Part shown: positions 1 to 7,436 of the stretch, piece after piece
Numbering within the stretch: position 1 is the stretch's first letter
Layout of the letters: each line of letters starts with the position of its first letter
Source of the DNA: Spirulina sp. CCY15215
Lineage (GTDB): Bacteria > Cyanobacteriota > Cyanobacteriia > Cyanobacteriales > Spirulinaceae
Assembly: GCF_016888125.1 (NCBI RefSeq)
Contig: NZ_JACSWA010000366.1
Coordinates: 1 to 50,551 of the forward strand
Direction: 5' to 3'
Length of the DNA stretch: 50,551 nt
Program-made: the position numbers and the translations under genes
The notes under the pieces: model-generated
The model's database searches: none
The model's input: the letters and a program-made list of their open reading frames with translations, nothing else
What the model was told of the DNA's origin: nothing

Positions 1-105
1 CTGAGAACGCCAGTTGTTCTGGGAACGCTACGAGGTCTCTCGTAGCTGAAAGAATCCCCAACCATAATCTTTGATTTGGTTGGGGAGCGTTCAATAATCG
101 GTTTT
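1..105. repeat. Hairpin-rich repeat interrupting the adjacent gene
   Basis: The stretch holds two perfect stem-loops. One has 8-bp arms, GCTACGAG at 27-34 and CTCGTAGC at 39-46. The other has 9-bp arms, CCCCAACCA at 56-64 and TGGTTGGGG at 77-85. The protein homology of the neighbouring ThDP-enzyme gene stops at about position 105, so this looks like a small dispersed element lying inside the gene. Its left limit is outside the window and its family is not identified. Confidence 0.5.
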
Positions 106-1279
106 CCGGGGTAAATTCCCGTGTGATTGGAAAAAGATGCACCAAAAACCAACTGGCGATGGGGGTACCGCTTCGCCCTAAGACTCCACAGCCGAGGGGA
201 TGGCGATCGCTAATCAATCCTTTGGCTTTAAAGGTGGTGAGAATGGGCGCACCCAAAAGTTCCGCCAGTTCGACGATCGCGGGCATATTGAAGCGAGAAC
301 CGTGGCCGACAATGATAACGGGACGGCGGGAGGATTTCAGACGCGCGATCGCCTGTTGTAGGGACTCGGGAGGAGGCGCAATTTGCAGAGGGGTAATGCG
401 TCCGGTGGAATTGGACGCAGGTACATCAACCGCAGATTGAACTTGAATTTCATCAGGAAAGATTAAGTGAGAAACATCCCGTTCTAAAAGAGCGTGTTTG
501 ATGGCTTGGTTCATCAATTCCGCGTGTTTGCTGTGACTCAACACCGTTTGACTCCAAGCCGCAACCCCACTAAAAGCAGCAGTGAGATCGCACTCTTGGA
601 AATTTCCCGTCCCCAATACTTGGGAATTCACCTGTCCCGTTAAAGCCAAAATGGGGGCGCGATCGACCTTAGCATCCCATAATCCTGTCATGAGATTTGT
701 TGCTCCTGGACCGGCGATCGTTAAACAGGCCGCTGGTCGTCCCGTTAGCTTCCCATAAGCCGAAGCCGCAAAAGCCGCCGCCCCTTCGTGACGAATCCCA
801 AAAAAGGTCAGATTTCCTTGTTCTTCTTGACGACGCAGGGCATCTGCTAAACCGAGATTAGAATGCCCTACCATGCCGAATACATGGGTAATGCCCCAAT
901 TGACCATCGTTTCCGCCATAACATCGCTAACGGTTCGCACGTGGGGCTTTTCGACGAGTAAACCCACGTAAACCCCATCCTCTCGCACTTCAACGGGGAA
1001 AGTTTCCAGGGAGTCATCCACATCCAAAGCACCAGGAGGCTTTCCGGTGAGAGGACAGTAATCCCAACCATGCCAAGGACAGCGTAACAGCCCATTTTCA
1101 ATTGAACCTTCTCCGAGAGGTCCCCCTTGGTGAGGACAGCGATTATCCAGTGCGCCATATTGGCCGTTGTAGTGGGTCAGTGCTAGACCTTTATGCCCAG
1201 CAATTACTGTTTTGACGCGGCCTTCCGGTAATTCGTCCGGCGCTAAAACTTTAAACCATTGAGTTGATGTATTTGCCAT
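1..1279 (-). pseudogene. Rieske-thiamine diphosphate enzyme fusion, frameshifted, runs off window
   Basis: Translation from ATG 1279 gives an N-terminal Rieske domain with C48-x-H50 and C67-x2-H70. A ThDP-binding domain of the acetolactate synthase/pyruvate oxidase superfamily follows from about residue 115, including the conserved Glu in RHEGAAA, and then a central domain. The reading is intact to about residue 377 (GTPIASWF). There the frame breaks: the expected continuation VFGASFSNHTGIYPGKPII is present but in another frame, at about 105-148. About 25 bases appear lost between short GGTTT/GTTTTT repeats. After KPII the homology stops at the hairpin repeat. No stop codon occurs before the window edge, so a long chimeric ORF remains, but the C-terminal ThDP domain is not visible. 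The gene lies 39 bp downstream of the Rieske-glutamate synthase gene, probably in one operon. The physiological reaction is unknown. Decay is inferred; a sequencing error could explain the shift but not the loss of homology. Confidence 0.65.
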
Positions 1280-1318
1280 AATGGGCTCCTCAAATTCACT
1301 ATTCAAATTGCTTTAGCT

Positions 1319-2935
1319 TTAAGTTAGAGGCATCGCACCCGCATACTGCACGCCGGAAAGATAAGCCATATCCCGATCCCAAGTGGTCAAATCGTCCGAG
1401 CAAAACTGATTTAAGTGGGTGTGTCCGCAAGCTCGCGCCAGAACCTGCATTAGCTCTGTAGAGGCACGGAAGAAGCGATCGAGCCTTGCTGCGGCTTCAT
1501 CAATAACCAAACGGCGGCGTAAATGCTCCTTTTGGGTCGCAATTCCCACCGGACAGTTATTCGTGTGACAAGCACGCATTCCCAGACAACCGATCGCCTG
1601 AATAGCAGCATTAGAAACAGCAATTCCATCGGCTCCCAGTGCTAAAGCCTTGGCAAAATCCGCCGGAGTCCGCAAACCCCCTGTAATAATCAAGGTGACA
1701 TCTTTTGCACCCCGGCGATCGAGGTATTTCCGCGCTCTGGCCAGGGCGGGAATTGTCGGGACGGAAATATTATTGCGGAATAATAATGGCGCGGCTCCAG
1801 TGCCTCCGCCTCGACCATCTAAAATGATGTAATCTACGCCAATTCGTAATGCTGCTTCAATATCTTGTTCGATATGCTGGGCCGAGAGTTTGACACCAAT
1901 GGGAATACCTCCCGTGGTATCTCGTACCGTATCGGCAAAATTGCGAAAATCATCTACAGATTCCCAGTCAGGGAAGCGCGGGGGAGAAATGGCTGCTTCT
2001 CCTTCTTGCAAACCTCGAACTTCAGCAATTCTGCCTTTTACCTTGTGTCCTGGTAGATGTCCCCCTGTGCCTGTTTTAGCTCCCTGGCCGCATTTAAAAT
2101 GAAAGGCCTGTACCTGCATCAGTTTGTCCATTGAGAAGCCAAATCGAGCCGAAGCAAGCTCGTAGAAGTAACGATTATTAGCAGCTTGTTCTTCCGGTAA
2201 CATTCCACCCTCTCCGGAACAGATTCCAGTTTCTGCTAATTCTGCACCTTTGGCCAAAGCGATCTTTGCTTCTGCGGATAAAGCGCCGAAACTCATATCC
2301 GAGACGAAAATCGGCAGACTTAGCTTTAAGGGTTGTTTGGCTTTGGGTCCGATGGTTAATTCTGTCCCTACTTCGGCATCATCTAACAAGGGTAAGCGTG
2401 CTAATTGAGCGGTGACAAACTGCAAATGATCCCACTGGGGCAATTCTGGAGCCGGGACTCCCATTGCAGCGACGGGTCCGTGATGCCCGGTTTTGGAGAG
2501 TCCGTCGGCTGCAAGTTGTTGAATATATCGAGTGCTGGGTTCTTCTGTGGTACCGTGAATATCGGCGTAGGCTCCTTGGTATTCATCCCGGTTGTAGGGT
2601 TGGGGATGTTCGTTGCGCCAAGCGATAATTTCGTCGGTATCCACATAAACGCCATCATACTCGATCCAAGCGTTAAACTTGTTGAGAATCTCATCATTTT
2701 TGTAAGCGCTGATCCCAGTATCAACACGATAGTCCCATCCGTGAACGCCACAGATGATATTATCTCCTTCAATATAACCATCAGCCATTAAAGCGCCTCG
2801 ATGTTGACAGCGCCCATAAAGTACCGATACCTTGTCCTCTCGACGGATGATGACGAGATCGACGTTTTCCACCAGTGCTGCGACGGGTTGGCGATCGCCG
2901 ATTTCACTCCAAGTCGCAATTTTAACTTTGTTCAT
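1319..2935 (-). CDS. Rieske domain-FMN glutamate synthase-like protein
   Basis: The 538-residue protein starts at ATG 2935, preceded by AAGGAGAAG about 6 bases upstream; a longer in-frame start lacks such a site. Residues 1-105 are a Rieske [2Fe-2S] domain with C43-x-H45 and C62-x2-H65 ligands. From about residue 150 comes a glutamate synthase large-subunit FMN-binding barrel, with GEGGMLPEEQ, KCGQGAKTGTGGHLPG and DGRGGGTGAAP. The 3Fe-4S cysteine segment follows, CLGMRACHTNNCPVG. There is no glutamine amidotransferase domain, so it resembles the stand-alone FMN domain proteins rather than GltB itself. The Rieske centre may feed electrons to the FMN or Fe-S centre, which is an inference. Its likely operon partner is the broken Rieske-ThDP enzyme just downstream. 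The substrate is unknown. Confidence 0.85.
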   Translation of the reverse strand: MNKVKIATWSEIGDRQPVAALVENVDLVIIRREDKVSVLYGRCQHRGALMADGYIEGDNIICGVHGWDYRVDTGISAYKNDEILNKFNAWIEYDGVYVDTDEIIAWRNEHPQPYNRDEYQGAYADIHGTTEEPSTRYIQQLAADGLSKTGHHGPVAAMGVPAPELPQWDHLQFVTAQLARLPLLDDAEVGTELTIGPKAKQPLKLSLPIFVSDMSFGALSAEAKIALAKGAELAETGICSGEGGMLPEEQAANNRYFYELASARFGFSMDKLMQVQAFHFKCGQGAKTGTGGHLPGHKVKGRIAEVRGLQEGEAAISPPRFPDWESVDDFRNFADTVRDTTGGIPIGVKLSAQHIEQDIEAALRIGVDYIILDGRGGGTGAAPLLFRNNISVPTIPALARARKYLDRRGAKDVTLIITGGLRTPADFAKALALGADGIAVSNAAIQAIGCLGMRACHTNNCPVGIATQKEHLRRRLVIDEAAARLDRFFRASTELMQVLARACGHTHLNQFCSDDLTTWDRDMAYLSGVQYAGAMPLT

Positions 2936-2994
2936 GTAATTCTTCTCCTTATGTTTGTAATGTCTTTGCACTCAAATAGATAGCAGCAATCCTT

Positions 2995-3012
2995 TATACA
3001 GTGTATACAGTG
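2995..3012. promoter_or_regulatory. Tandem/palindromic operator-like site
   Basis: Two adjacent copies of TATACAGTG form an 18-bp direct repeat that also contains the palindrome TATACAGTGTATA. It lies 60 bp upstream of the Rieske-glutamate synthase start and 33 bp beyond the ureF stop, the right place for a regulator of the Rieske gene pair. No cognate regulator is recognised in the window. Confidence 0.35.
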
Positions 3013-3045
3013 CCATTCCTCCTAGAAGTGAGCAATAGACAAGCA

Positions 3046-3726
3046 TTAGCTACGAAAGAGGCGAGTGTATTGGGTTTCATGTGCCATGCTCGCTATTGTT
3101 AGCCCCCAACCACAACTCCCTAGCTCTTCATCTGTTAATGTGAGAATTTTTGTTTTTGCCATTAAGAGAGGAGCAGAAATATCTTGCAAGATATGTTGTG
3201 CGGTGGTTTGTCCGAGGGGAATGAGTTTCACCCCGGCACCGATTAAATTGGTTGTCCAACTCTGTAAATAACCGATCGCCGTCGCCTCGATGTCAATTTG
3301 CCAATTGGCTGCCCCGATACCGAAAGCAATGGGATAATTGCAAGGATTACCGATATCTTTGGCGATCGCGGCCAAATCCGGTTCTAAACTCACCAACAAT
3401 TTGAGCAAAGATTGCCCCATTTGCCAACTCTGCTGGCGCAATTCCTTCGTTTCCCGCACCGCAGAAAACCACTCATTCCAGTAAATTAACTCCTCTTTTT
3501 CTCTTGCCTCTTGCCTCTTGCTTTGATAGGCTCTTACCATAACTGCGGTTTCAGTCCGAATTGAGCCATAACGCAATTCTTGCTCGAGCCAACTGTATAA
3601 TTGTTCGCGATCGCCAATAATTTTTTGTTCGACTAAATATTCTAATCCTTCCGAATAACTATAGGCTCCCACAGGTAACATCGGATTGGATAATTGTAGA
3701 AGATGGAGGAGTTGGCGATCGCTCAT
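3046..3726 (-). CDS. ureF: Urease accessory protein UreF
   Basis: The 226-residue protein matches UreF in length and in its opening (LLQLSNPMLPVGAYSYSEGLE). UreF helps load nickel into urease together with UreD/UreH and UreG, in the cytoplasm. No other urease gene is present in this window, so the urease locus is dispersed here, as is often the case in cyanobacteria. The flanking gene downstream on the same strand is the Rieske-glutamate synthase protein, about 110 bp away, so operon linkage is doubtful. A short 7-bp tandem repeat lies inside the coding region and encodes part of a basic/acidic linker (SKRQEAREKEE), which is probably tolerated because it sits between helices. Confidence 0.93.
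   Translation of the reverse strand: MSDRQLLHLLQLSNPMLPVGAYSYSEGLEYLVEQKIIGDREQLYSWLEQELRYGSIRTETAVMVRAYQSKRQEAREKEELIYWNEWFSAVRETKELRQQSWQMGQSLLKLLVSLEPDLAAIAKDIGNPCNYPIAFGIGAANWQIDIEATAIGYLQSWTTNLIGAGVKLIPLGQTTAQHILQDISAPLLMAKTKILTLTDEELGSCGWGLTIASMAHETQYTRLFRS
3504..3521. repeat. Heptamer tandem repeat (TTGCCTC)n inside ureF
   Basis: About 2.6 copies of TTGCCTC lie within ureF. The same heptamer array recurs in an intergenic position at 42628-42647. Short tandemly repeated heptamers of this kind are known from cyanobacterial genomes; here one has entered, or arisen in, a coding sequence without breaking the frame. Confidence 0.6.
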
Positions 3727-3848
3727 TTGTTGCTTTTTCTGCCCATCGAAATAAAGATAAAAATAATCTTAGCATCAATAATTTAGATCAACTTGCTAGT
3801 TATTGATTCGATCCCTCCCAGCCCCCATCGTTGAAAAGCGAAGCATCC

Positions 3849-3899
3849 TCTATCCTCCCCCTTTTCAAGGGGGATAAGAGGGGGATAAGGGGGGGGAAT
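3849..3899. repeat. G/C-run inverted repeat, dispersed cyanobacterial type
   Basis: CCCCC at 3857-3861 pairs with GGGGG at 3869-3873 around an A/T-rich loop, with flanking TATCC/GGATA extending the stem imperfectly. GGGGGATAAG is then repeated downstream. It lies between ureF and a small membrane-protein gene transcribed the other way. It is best read as an intergenic repeat; antisense translation through it gives only low-complexity proline-rich peptide. Confidence 0.5.
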
Positions 3900-3915
3900 C
3901 CAAAAGTCCCCCTTT

Positions 3916-4260
3916 ATGCTCATGTTTAAAAATGGTATATCCACCGGATTAATGGTGTGGCTGTTTTTTCTAGTCGCTTTTGTTCTATTGGGATACTCTG
4001 TACCATTAAGCATTATTGTTGGTGCGATCGGAGGTTTATCTGGAGGTACAATCGTGACATGGTGGAACAGTTCTGATCGCCCTCCTCCTCAAAGCTCTCC
4101 AGAAGAAGAGGAAGAAGTACCAATTAACAAAACTTATCCTATGGGTATTGTAGCGGCGCAGCGACGACGAAAAGCTCGAGAAGATAAAACCTTAAGGGGT
4201 CAAGTTTTTGCTATGGAACAATTAAGAGCAAAATTAAGGCGATCGCTTCGACGGCGCTAA
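3916..4260 (+). CDS. Small membrane protein with basic C-terminus, unknown function
   Basis: The 114-residue protein has two hydrophobic segments (about residues 10-28 and 30-48), a Pro/Glu-rich linker near 55-68 and a strongly basic tail rich in Arg, Lys and Gln (about 78-114). I do not recognise a named family. The layout suggests a membrane-anchored protein with a positively charged cytoplasmic tail that could bind nucleic acid or membrane lipid, which is inference only. ATG codons at 3916 and 3922 are both possible starts. The next gene, another small membrane protein, starts 76 bp downstream on the same strand. Confidence 0.65.
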   Translation: MLMFKNGISTGLMVWLFFLVAFVLLGYSVPLSIIVGAIGGLSGGTIVTWWNSSDRPPPQSSPEEEEEVPINKTYPMGIVAAQRRRKAREDKTLRGQVFAMEQLRAKLRRSLRRR

Positions 4261-4336
4261 AACTTGAGAGATTTCTGTATTAGCGGTAAACTCAATTAGG
4301 AAGAGCGATCGCACTATTTTTTAAGTCACTGAAGCA

Positions 4337-4579
4337 ATGAGCGAAAAAATTATTAACTGGTTAGAACGCATCTTAATCATCGATGTATTTGTGGTCTTAT
4401 TGGGTTTCCTGTGGTTTGCGATCGCCATCCTCGGGCGATCCCTGGGAATTTCCCTCGGCTGGGAAATTTGGTATAAACTCTGGTATCCGGTTTTTAATCC
4501 TGCGATTGGAATTCTTTTTCTGGGTGTCTTTTTAACTTGGTTAATTAAGAAAATTGGGCAGGGTTTTCAATCTGAATAA
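4337..4579 (+). CDS. Small two-helix membrane protein, unknown function
   Basis: The 80-residue protein begins MSEKIINWLERILIID. It carries two hydrophobic helices (about residues 13-35 and 52-72) separated by a short aromatic stretch with several Trp and Tyr residues, and ends in a charged tail. No named family is recognised. It follows another small membrane protein in the same direction, and the two may be cotranscribed. The frame is clear of stops over its length and the hydrophobic pattern is coherent, which supports a real gene. Confidence 0.65.
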   Translation: MSEKIINWLERILIIDVFVVLLGFLWFAIAILGRSLGISLGWEIWYKLWYPVFNPAIGILFLGVFLTWLIKKIGQGFQSE

Positions 4580-4603
4580 GTCTAAATTATCTGGCTGGCA
4601 GGG

Positions 4604-4635
4604 TTGAACTCAATCGGTAAATAGACTGTTATAAT
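4604..4635 (+). promoter_or_regulatory. Putative leuD promoter
   Basis: TATAAT at 4630-4635 is a consensus -10 hexamer. TTGAAC at 4604-4609 could be the -35 element, though the 20-bp gap is longer than the usual 17. It would give a leader of roughly 90 bases ending in the 10-bp tandem repeats just before the leuD start codon. Confidence 0.45.
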
Positions 4636-4690
4636 ATGGGTTCGCGCTGAAGTTTCCTAATTTCGACGGCAAATATTACTTGATTTTCCT

Positions 4691-4730
4691 ACAACAAAGA
4701 ACAACAAAGAACAACAAAGAACAACAAAGA
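4691..4730 (+). repeat. Four perfect 10-bp tandem repeats abutting leuD start codon
   Basis: ACAACAAAGA is repeated four times without a mismatch. The last A of the fourth copy is the A of the leuD ATG (4730-4732). The repeats therefore form the whole ribosome-binding region, and no Shine-Dalgarno-like sequence is present. Each unit is A-rich and contains AAAGA. Confidence 0.9.
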
Positions 4731-5323
4731 TGAGCGAAGTTAAAACAATCTCCGGTCGAGGAATTCCCCTCAAAGGCAATGATATCGATACCGATCGCAT
4801 TATTCCAGCCCGTTTTTTACGCTGCGTTACTTTTGACGGACTAGGAGAACAGGTATTTGCTGACGATCGCCAACAAACCAATGGAGAACATCCTTTCGAT
4901 CAACCTCAATATCAAGGTGCAAATATTCTCATTGCTAACGGGAATTTTGGCTGCGGTTCCTCTCGAGAACACGCTCCTCAAGCCCTTCTACGCTGGGGAA
5001 TTCAAACAATTATTGGCGAGAGTTTTGCCGAAATTTTCTTGGGAAATTGTGTCGCTTTAGGGATTCCCTGCGTAATAGCAACCCCAAAAATTATAGCACA
5101 ATTGCAAGCTAAATTAACAGAGAGTCCCAAGACAACAATTTCTGTAAATCTTGAAAATAAAGAAGTTCGTTGCGATGATTTAACTGTTCCCGTACAAATA
5201 GGGGAAGGTATTCGACAAATGTTTTTGACCGGAAAATGGGACAGTTGTGGACAATTAACTGCTAATGCCGAACAAGTTAAAACAACTGCAGCAAATTTAC
5301 CCTATATTGCTTGGGCGAGTTAA
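4730..5323 (+). CDS. leuD: 3-isopropylmalate dehydratase small subunit
   Basis: The 197-residue protein is the LeuD swivel domain. With the LeuC Fe-S subunit it isomerises 2-isopropylmalate to 3-isopropylmalate in leucine synthesis. Signature stretches are [16 protein letters not shown] near the N-terminus and [16 protein letters not shown] in the middle, the substrate-binding loop. The length is normal for the family. leuC is not in the window, so the two subunit genes are apart, as in many cyanobacteria. The start at 4730 is fixed by homology and sits at the edge of the 10-bp repeat array, so changes in copy number would alter the leader next to the initiation codon. Confidence 0.94.
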   Translation: MSEVKTISGRGIPLKGNDIDTDRIIPARFLRCVTFDGLGEQVFADDRQQTNGEHPFDQPQYQGANILIANGNFGCGSSREHAPQALLRWGIQTIIGESFAEIFLGNCVALGIPCVIATPKIIAQLQAKLTESPKTTISVNLENKEVRCDDLTVPVQIGEGIRQMFLTGKWDSCGQLTANAEQVKTTAANLPYIAWAS

Positions 5324-5435
5324 GTTGTAAGTACATCACCGATATCCCTTCGGAATTGGTTGCGATCGCCCCTGCTGATGCGATCGCAAAACAGTGCTAC
5401 GATCGTAAAAATCTCCCCTTGTATCTATCCAAATT

Positions 5436-6632
5436 ATGTCTGACGATCGCACCATTGCCAACGCCGTCGAAAAACTCTACGACACCTATCCTTTTCCTCC
5501 CGATGCCATGTCCGATGAAGCACCACCGGGATATAATTGGCGCTGGCATTGGACGGGTGCCTATAGTTTCTGTACAGGACAAAAACCCCCTCATCAAAAT
5601 ATTCGCATTCTCGACGCAGGATGCGGAACGGGAGTAGGGACAGAATATTTAGCACATTTGAATGCTCAAGCACAAGTGGTAGCTGTTGATTTAAGTTCGG
5701 GTGCGTTAAATATTGCTAAAAAAAGATGCAAGGGTTCAGGTGTAGATCACGTCCAGTTTCATCATCTCAGTCTTTACGATTTGGAGCAAATTTCTGGAGA
5801 ATTTGACCTGATTAATTGTGTGGGGGTTTTGCATCATTTACCCGATCCAGTAAAGGGAATTCAAGCCCTAGCCAAAAAGTTAGCGCCTAGTGGATTATTA
5901 CATATTTTCGTTTACGCAGAATTGGGACGCTGGGAAATTACTTTAATGCAGGAAGCGATCGCCTTACTCCAAGGAGAAAAGCGAGGAGATTATAGCGATG
6001 GGGTCAAAGTTGGACGAGATATTTTTTCTTCCCTTCCCGAAAATAATCCTTTAGTACAGCGAGAAAAAACACGCTGGTCAATAGAAAATCACAAGGATGA
6101 AAGTTTTGCCGATATGTACGTTCATCCTCAAGAAGTTGATTACAATATTAATACTTTATTCGAGTTAATTGATGCTTCGGAATTGGAGTTTATCGGCTTT
6201 TCCAATCCGCAATTCTGGCAGTTAGAACGCTTATTGGGAAAATCCCCGGATTTAATGGCAAGGGCGAGTCAATTGGGAGAACGCGATCGCTATCGTCTCA
6301 TTGAACTTCTCGACCCTAAAAATATTACCCATTATGAGTTTTTCTTGGGAAGATCTCCCCTTATTAAAGTTGATTGGTCCGAGGAAGAAACCTTTCTTTC
6401 AGGTATTCCTGAACTTCATCCCTGCATTCACGGCTGGCCGAGTCGAACCCTTTTTAATGCCGATTATGAATTAATTGATTTATCCGAACAAGACTTGACT
6501 TTTTTACAAATCTGTGCAACGAACTCGCGATCGCACAAAACATTAGAGGAAATTCTGGCAGAAAGCGAAGTCAACGTCAAAGAGGCTCGAAAACTTTTTG
6601 CACAACGGTTATTTGTTCTCGGTAAAATGTAA
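5436..6632 (+). CDS. SAM-dependent methyltransferase with C-terminal extension
   Basis: The 398-residue protein has a class I Rossmann methyltransferase core. It shows ILDAGCGTGVGTEYLA (motif I, about residues 57-72), the acidic VAVDLSSGAL (motif II), and INCVGVLHHLPDP (motif IV/V). The opening YDTYPFPPDAMSDEAPPGYN and the C-terminal 170 residues, with its helical segment near the end, are typical of a cyanobacterial group of uncharacterised methyltransferases. The substrate is unknown. The gene stands alone between leuD and ssrA and starts 112 bp after leuD. HIP1 sites fall inside and before the gene. Confidence 0.8.
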   Translation: MSDDRTIANAVEKLYDTYPFPPDAMSDEAPPGYNWRWHWTGAYSFCTGQKPPHQNIRILDAGCGTGVGTEYLAHLNAQAQVVAVDLSSGALNIAKKRCKGSGVDHVQFHHLSLYDLEQISGEFDLINCVGVLHHLPDPVKGIQALAKKLAPSGLLHIFVYAELGRWEITLMQEAIALLQGEKRGDYSDGVKVGRDIFSSLPENNPLVQREKTRWSIENHKDESFADMYVHPQEVDYNINTLFELIDASELEFIGFSNPQFWQLERLLGKSPDLMARASQLGERDRYRLIELLDPKNITHYEFFLGRSPLIKVDWSEEETFLSGIPELHPCIHGWPSRTLFNADYELIDLSEQDLTFLQICATNSRSHKTLEEILAESEVNVKEARKLFAQRLFVLGKM

Positions 6633-6724
6633 AATAAATTCGGCTTAACCCGGAAAAAACCTCATAAATTGTTCGGAAATGCAGCAAATTATTAACCCTT
6701 CTTCCCCAAAATAAAATTTTTGGT

Positions 6725-6730
6725 TATAAT
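6725..6730 (+). promoter_or_regulatory. -10 element of ssrA
   Basis: A perfect TATAAT lies 12 bases before the mapped 5' end of the mature tmRNA (6743), so the transcript start probably coincides with, or is a few bases before, the mature end. No convincing -35 hexamer is seen 17 bp upstream. Confidence 0.6.
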
Positions 6731-6742
6731 GGGAATCATTAG

Positions 6743-7134
6743 GGGGCCGCAACGGTTTCGACAGGTTGGCGAAATCTTACCCGTGATTCAGGTCGAGAGT
6801 GAGTCTCCTCTCGTAAATCAAAGGCTCAAACAAAATAGTAACTGCGAACAACATCGTTCCTTTCGCTCGCAAAGCTGCGCCTGTCGCTGCTTAATCCAAA
6901 CCTAACCGGTTTCGAGCATCTGTGATTTGACTCCGTTAAGGATTACAGATAACAACCCCAACGGATGCACTTTTCAAGTTCCTCTGGTAGCTTGCTAAGT
7001 TAAGAACTCACTAGAGCATCCTAGCTTTCGGGATAATGAAAGTTCCCCGCTTCTAGGGTTAAAGAAGCTAAACCTGTGAACGATCGGAAAGTCAATACCC
7101 AGTCTGGACAGCAGTTCAACTCTGCTCGGCTCCA
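6743..7134 (+). ncRNA. ssrA: tmRNA (transfer-messenger RNA)
   Basis: The 5' end GGGGCCGCAACGGTTTCGAC and the 3' end with the T-arm GTTCAACTCTGCTCGGCTCC are the tRNA-like halves. GGGGCCG (6743-6749) pairs with CGGCTCC (7127-7133), with one G-U pair, followed by discriminator A7134 and a run of T. CCA is not encoded. The internal reading frame encodes ANNIVPFARKAAPVAA, a cyanobacterial tag. The RNA rescues ribosomes on broken mRNAs with SmpB and marks the products for proteolysis. It is one-piece, not permuted. Several pseudoknot-forming segments lie between the tag and the 3' half. Confidence 0.97.
6844..6894 (+). other. tmRNA proteolysis-tag reading frame
   Basis: The resume codon GCG at 6844 opens a 16-codon frame ending at TAA 6892-6894. 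It encodes ANNIVPFARKAAPVAA, whose small hydrophobic end (VAA) is the usual degradation signal recognised by Clp-type proteases. Confidence 0.9.
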
Positions 7135-7436
7135 TTTTTTTATTTCATTTCCCTTGTCCTGTAATAATTTTATAGGGTTTGTTTTATAGGGTTTATTATT
7201 GTCTGGAAAGATTTCCAAGTAGGTGATCCTCCAGCAATTTTTTTTTGGAGACTGAAGCAATAATAAAACTAAAGTTCGGAAAACACGACTTACGGAAACC
7301 CTGCGATCGCCTTCAGTATAGAGGAAGAAGATATCCCGTCATTTAATTAAATCCCTTAAAAAAATGCGGGAACTCGATTCGGTGTGGTTTCTCCCCGAAG
7401 AGTTTTGTAATCGTTAAATTGGAGCAAAAAGAGGAA
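7135..7436 (+). other. Intergenic region between ssrA and dnaK
   Basis: A run of seven T follows the tmRNA directly and probably serves in its termination. A 13-bp direct repeat, TTTTATAGGGTTT, occurs at 7168-7180 and 7182-7194, separated by one G. TATAGA at 7317-7322 could be a -10 element for dnaK. No CIRCE operator is present here, so dnaK is probably not under direct HrcA control. No gene is supported in the stretch. Confidence 0.5.

Noticed and set aside
3783-4013. Minus-strand ORF with proline-rich low-complexity peptide
   Set aside because: It reads through the G/C-run hairpin repeat and overlaps the membrane-protein gene on the other strand.
7021-7260. Antisense ORF across the ssrA 3' half
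   Set aside because: It is fully explained as a shadow of tmRNA and has no family match.
7135-7436. CIRCE operator for dnaK
   Set aside because: Searched for TTAGCACTC and its partner; not found. Control by HrcA cannot be claimed here.
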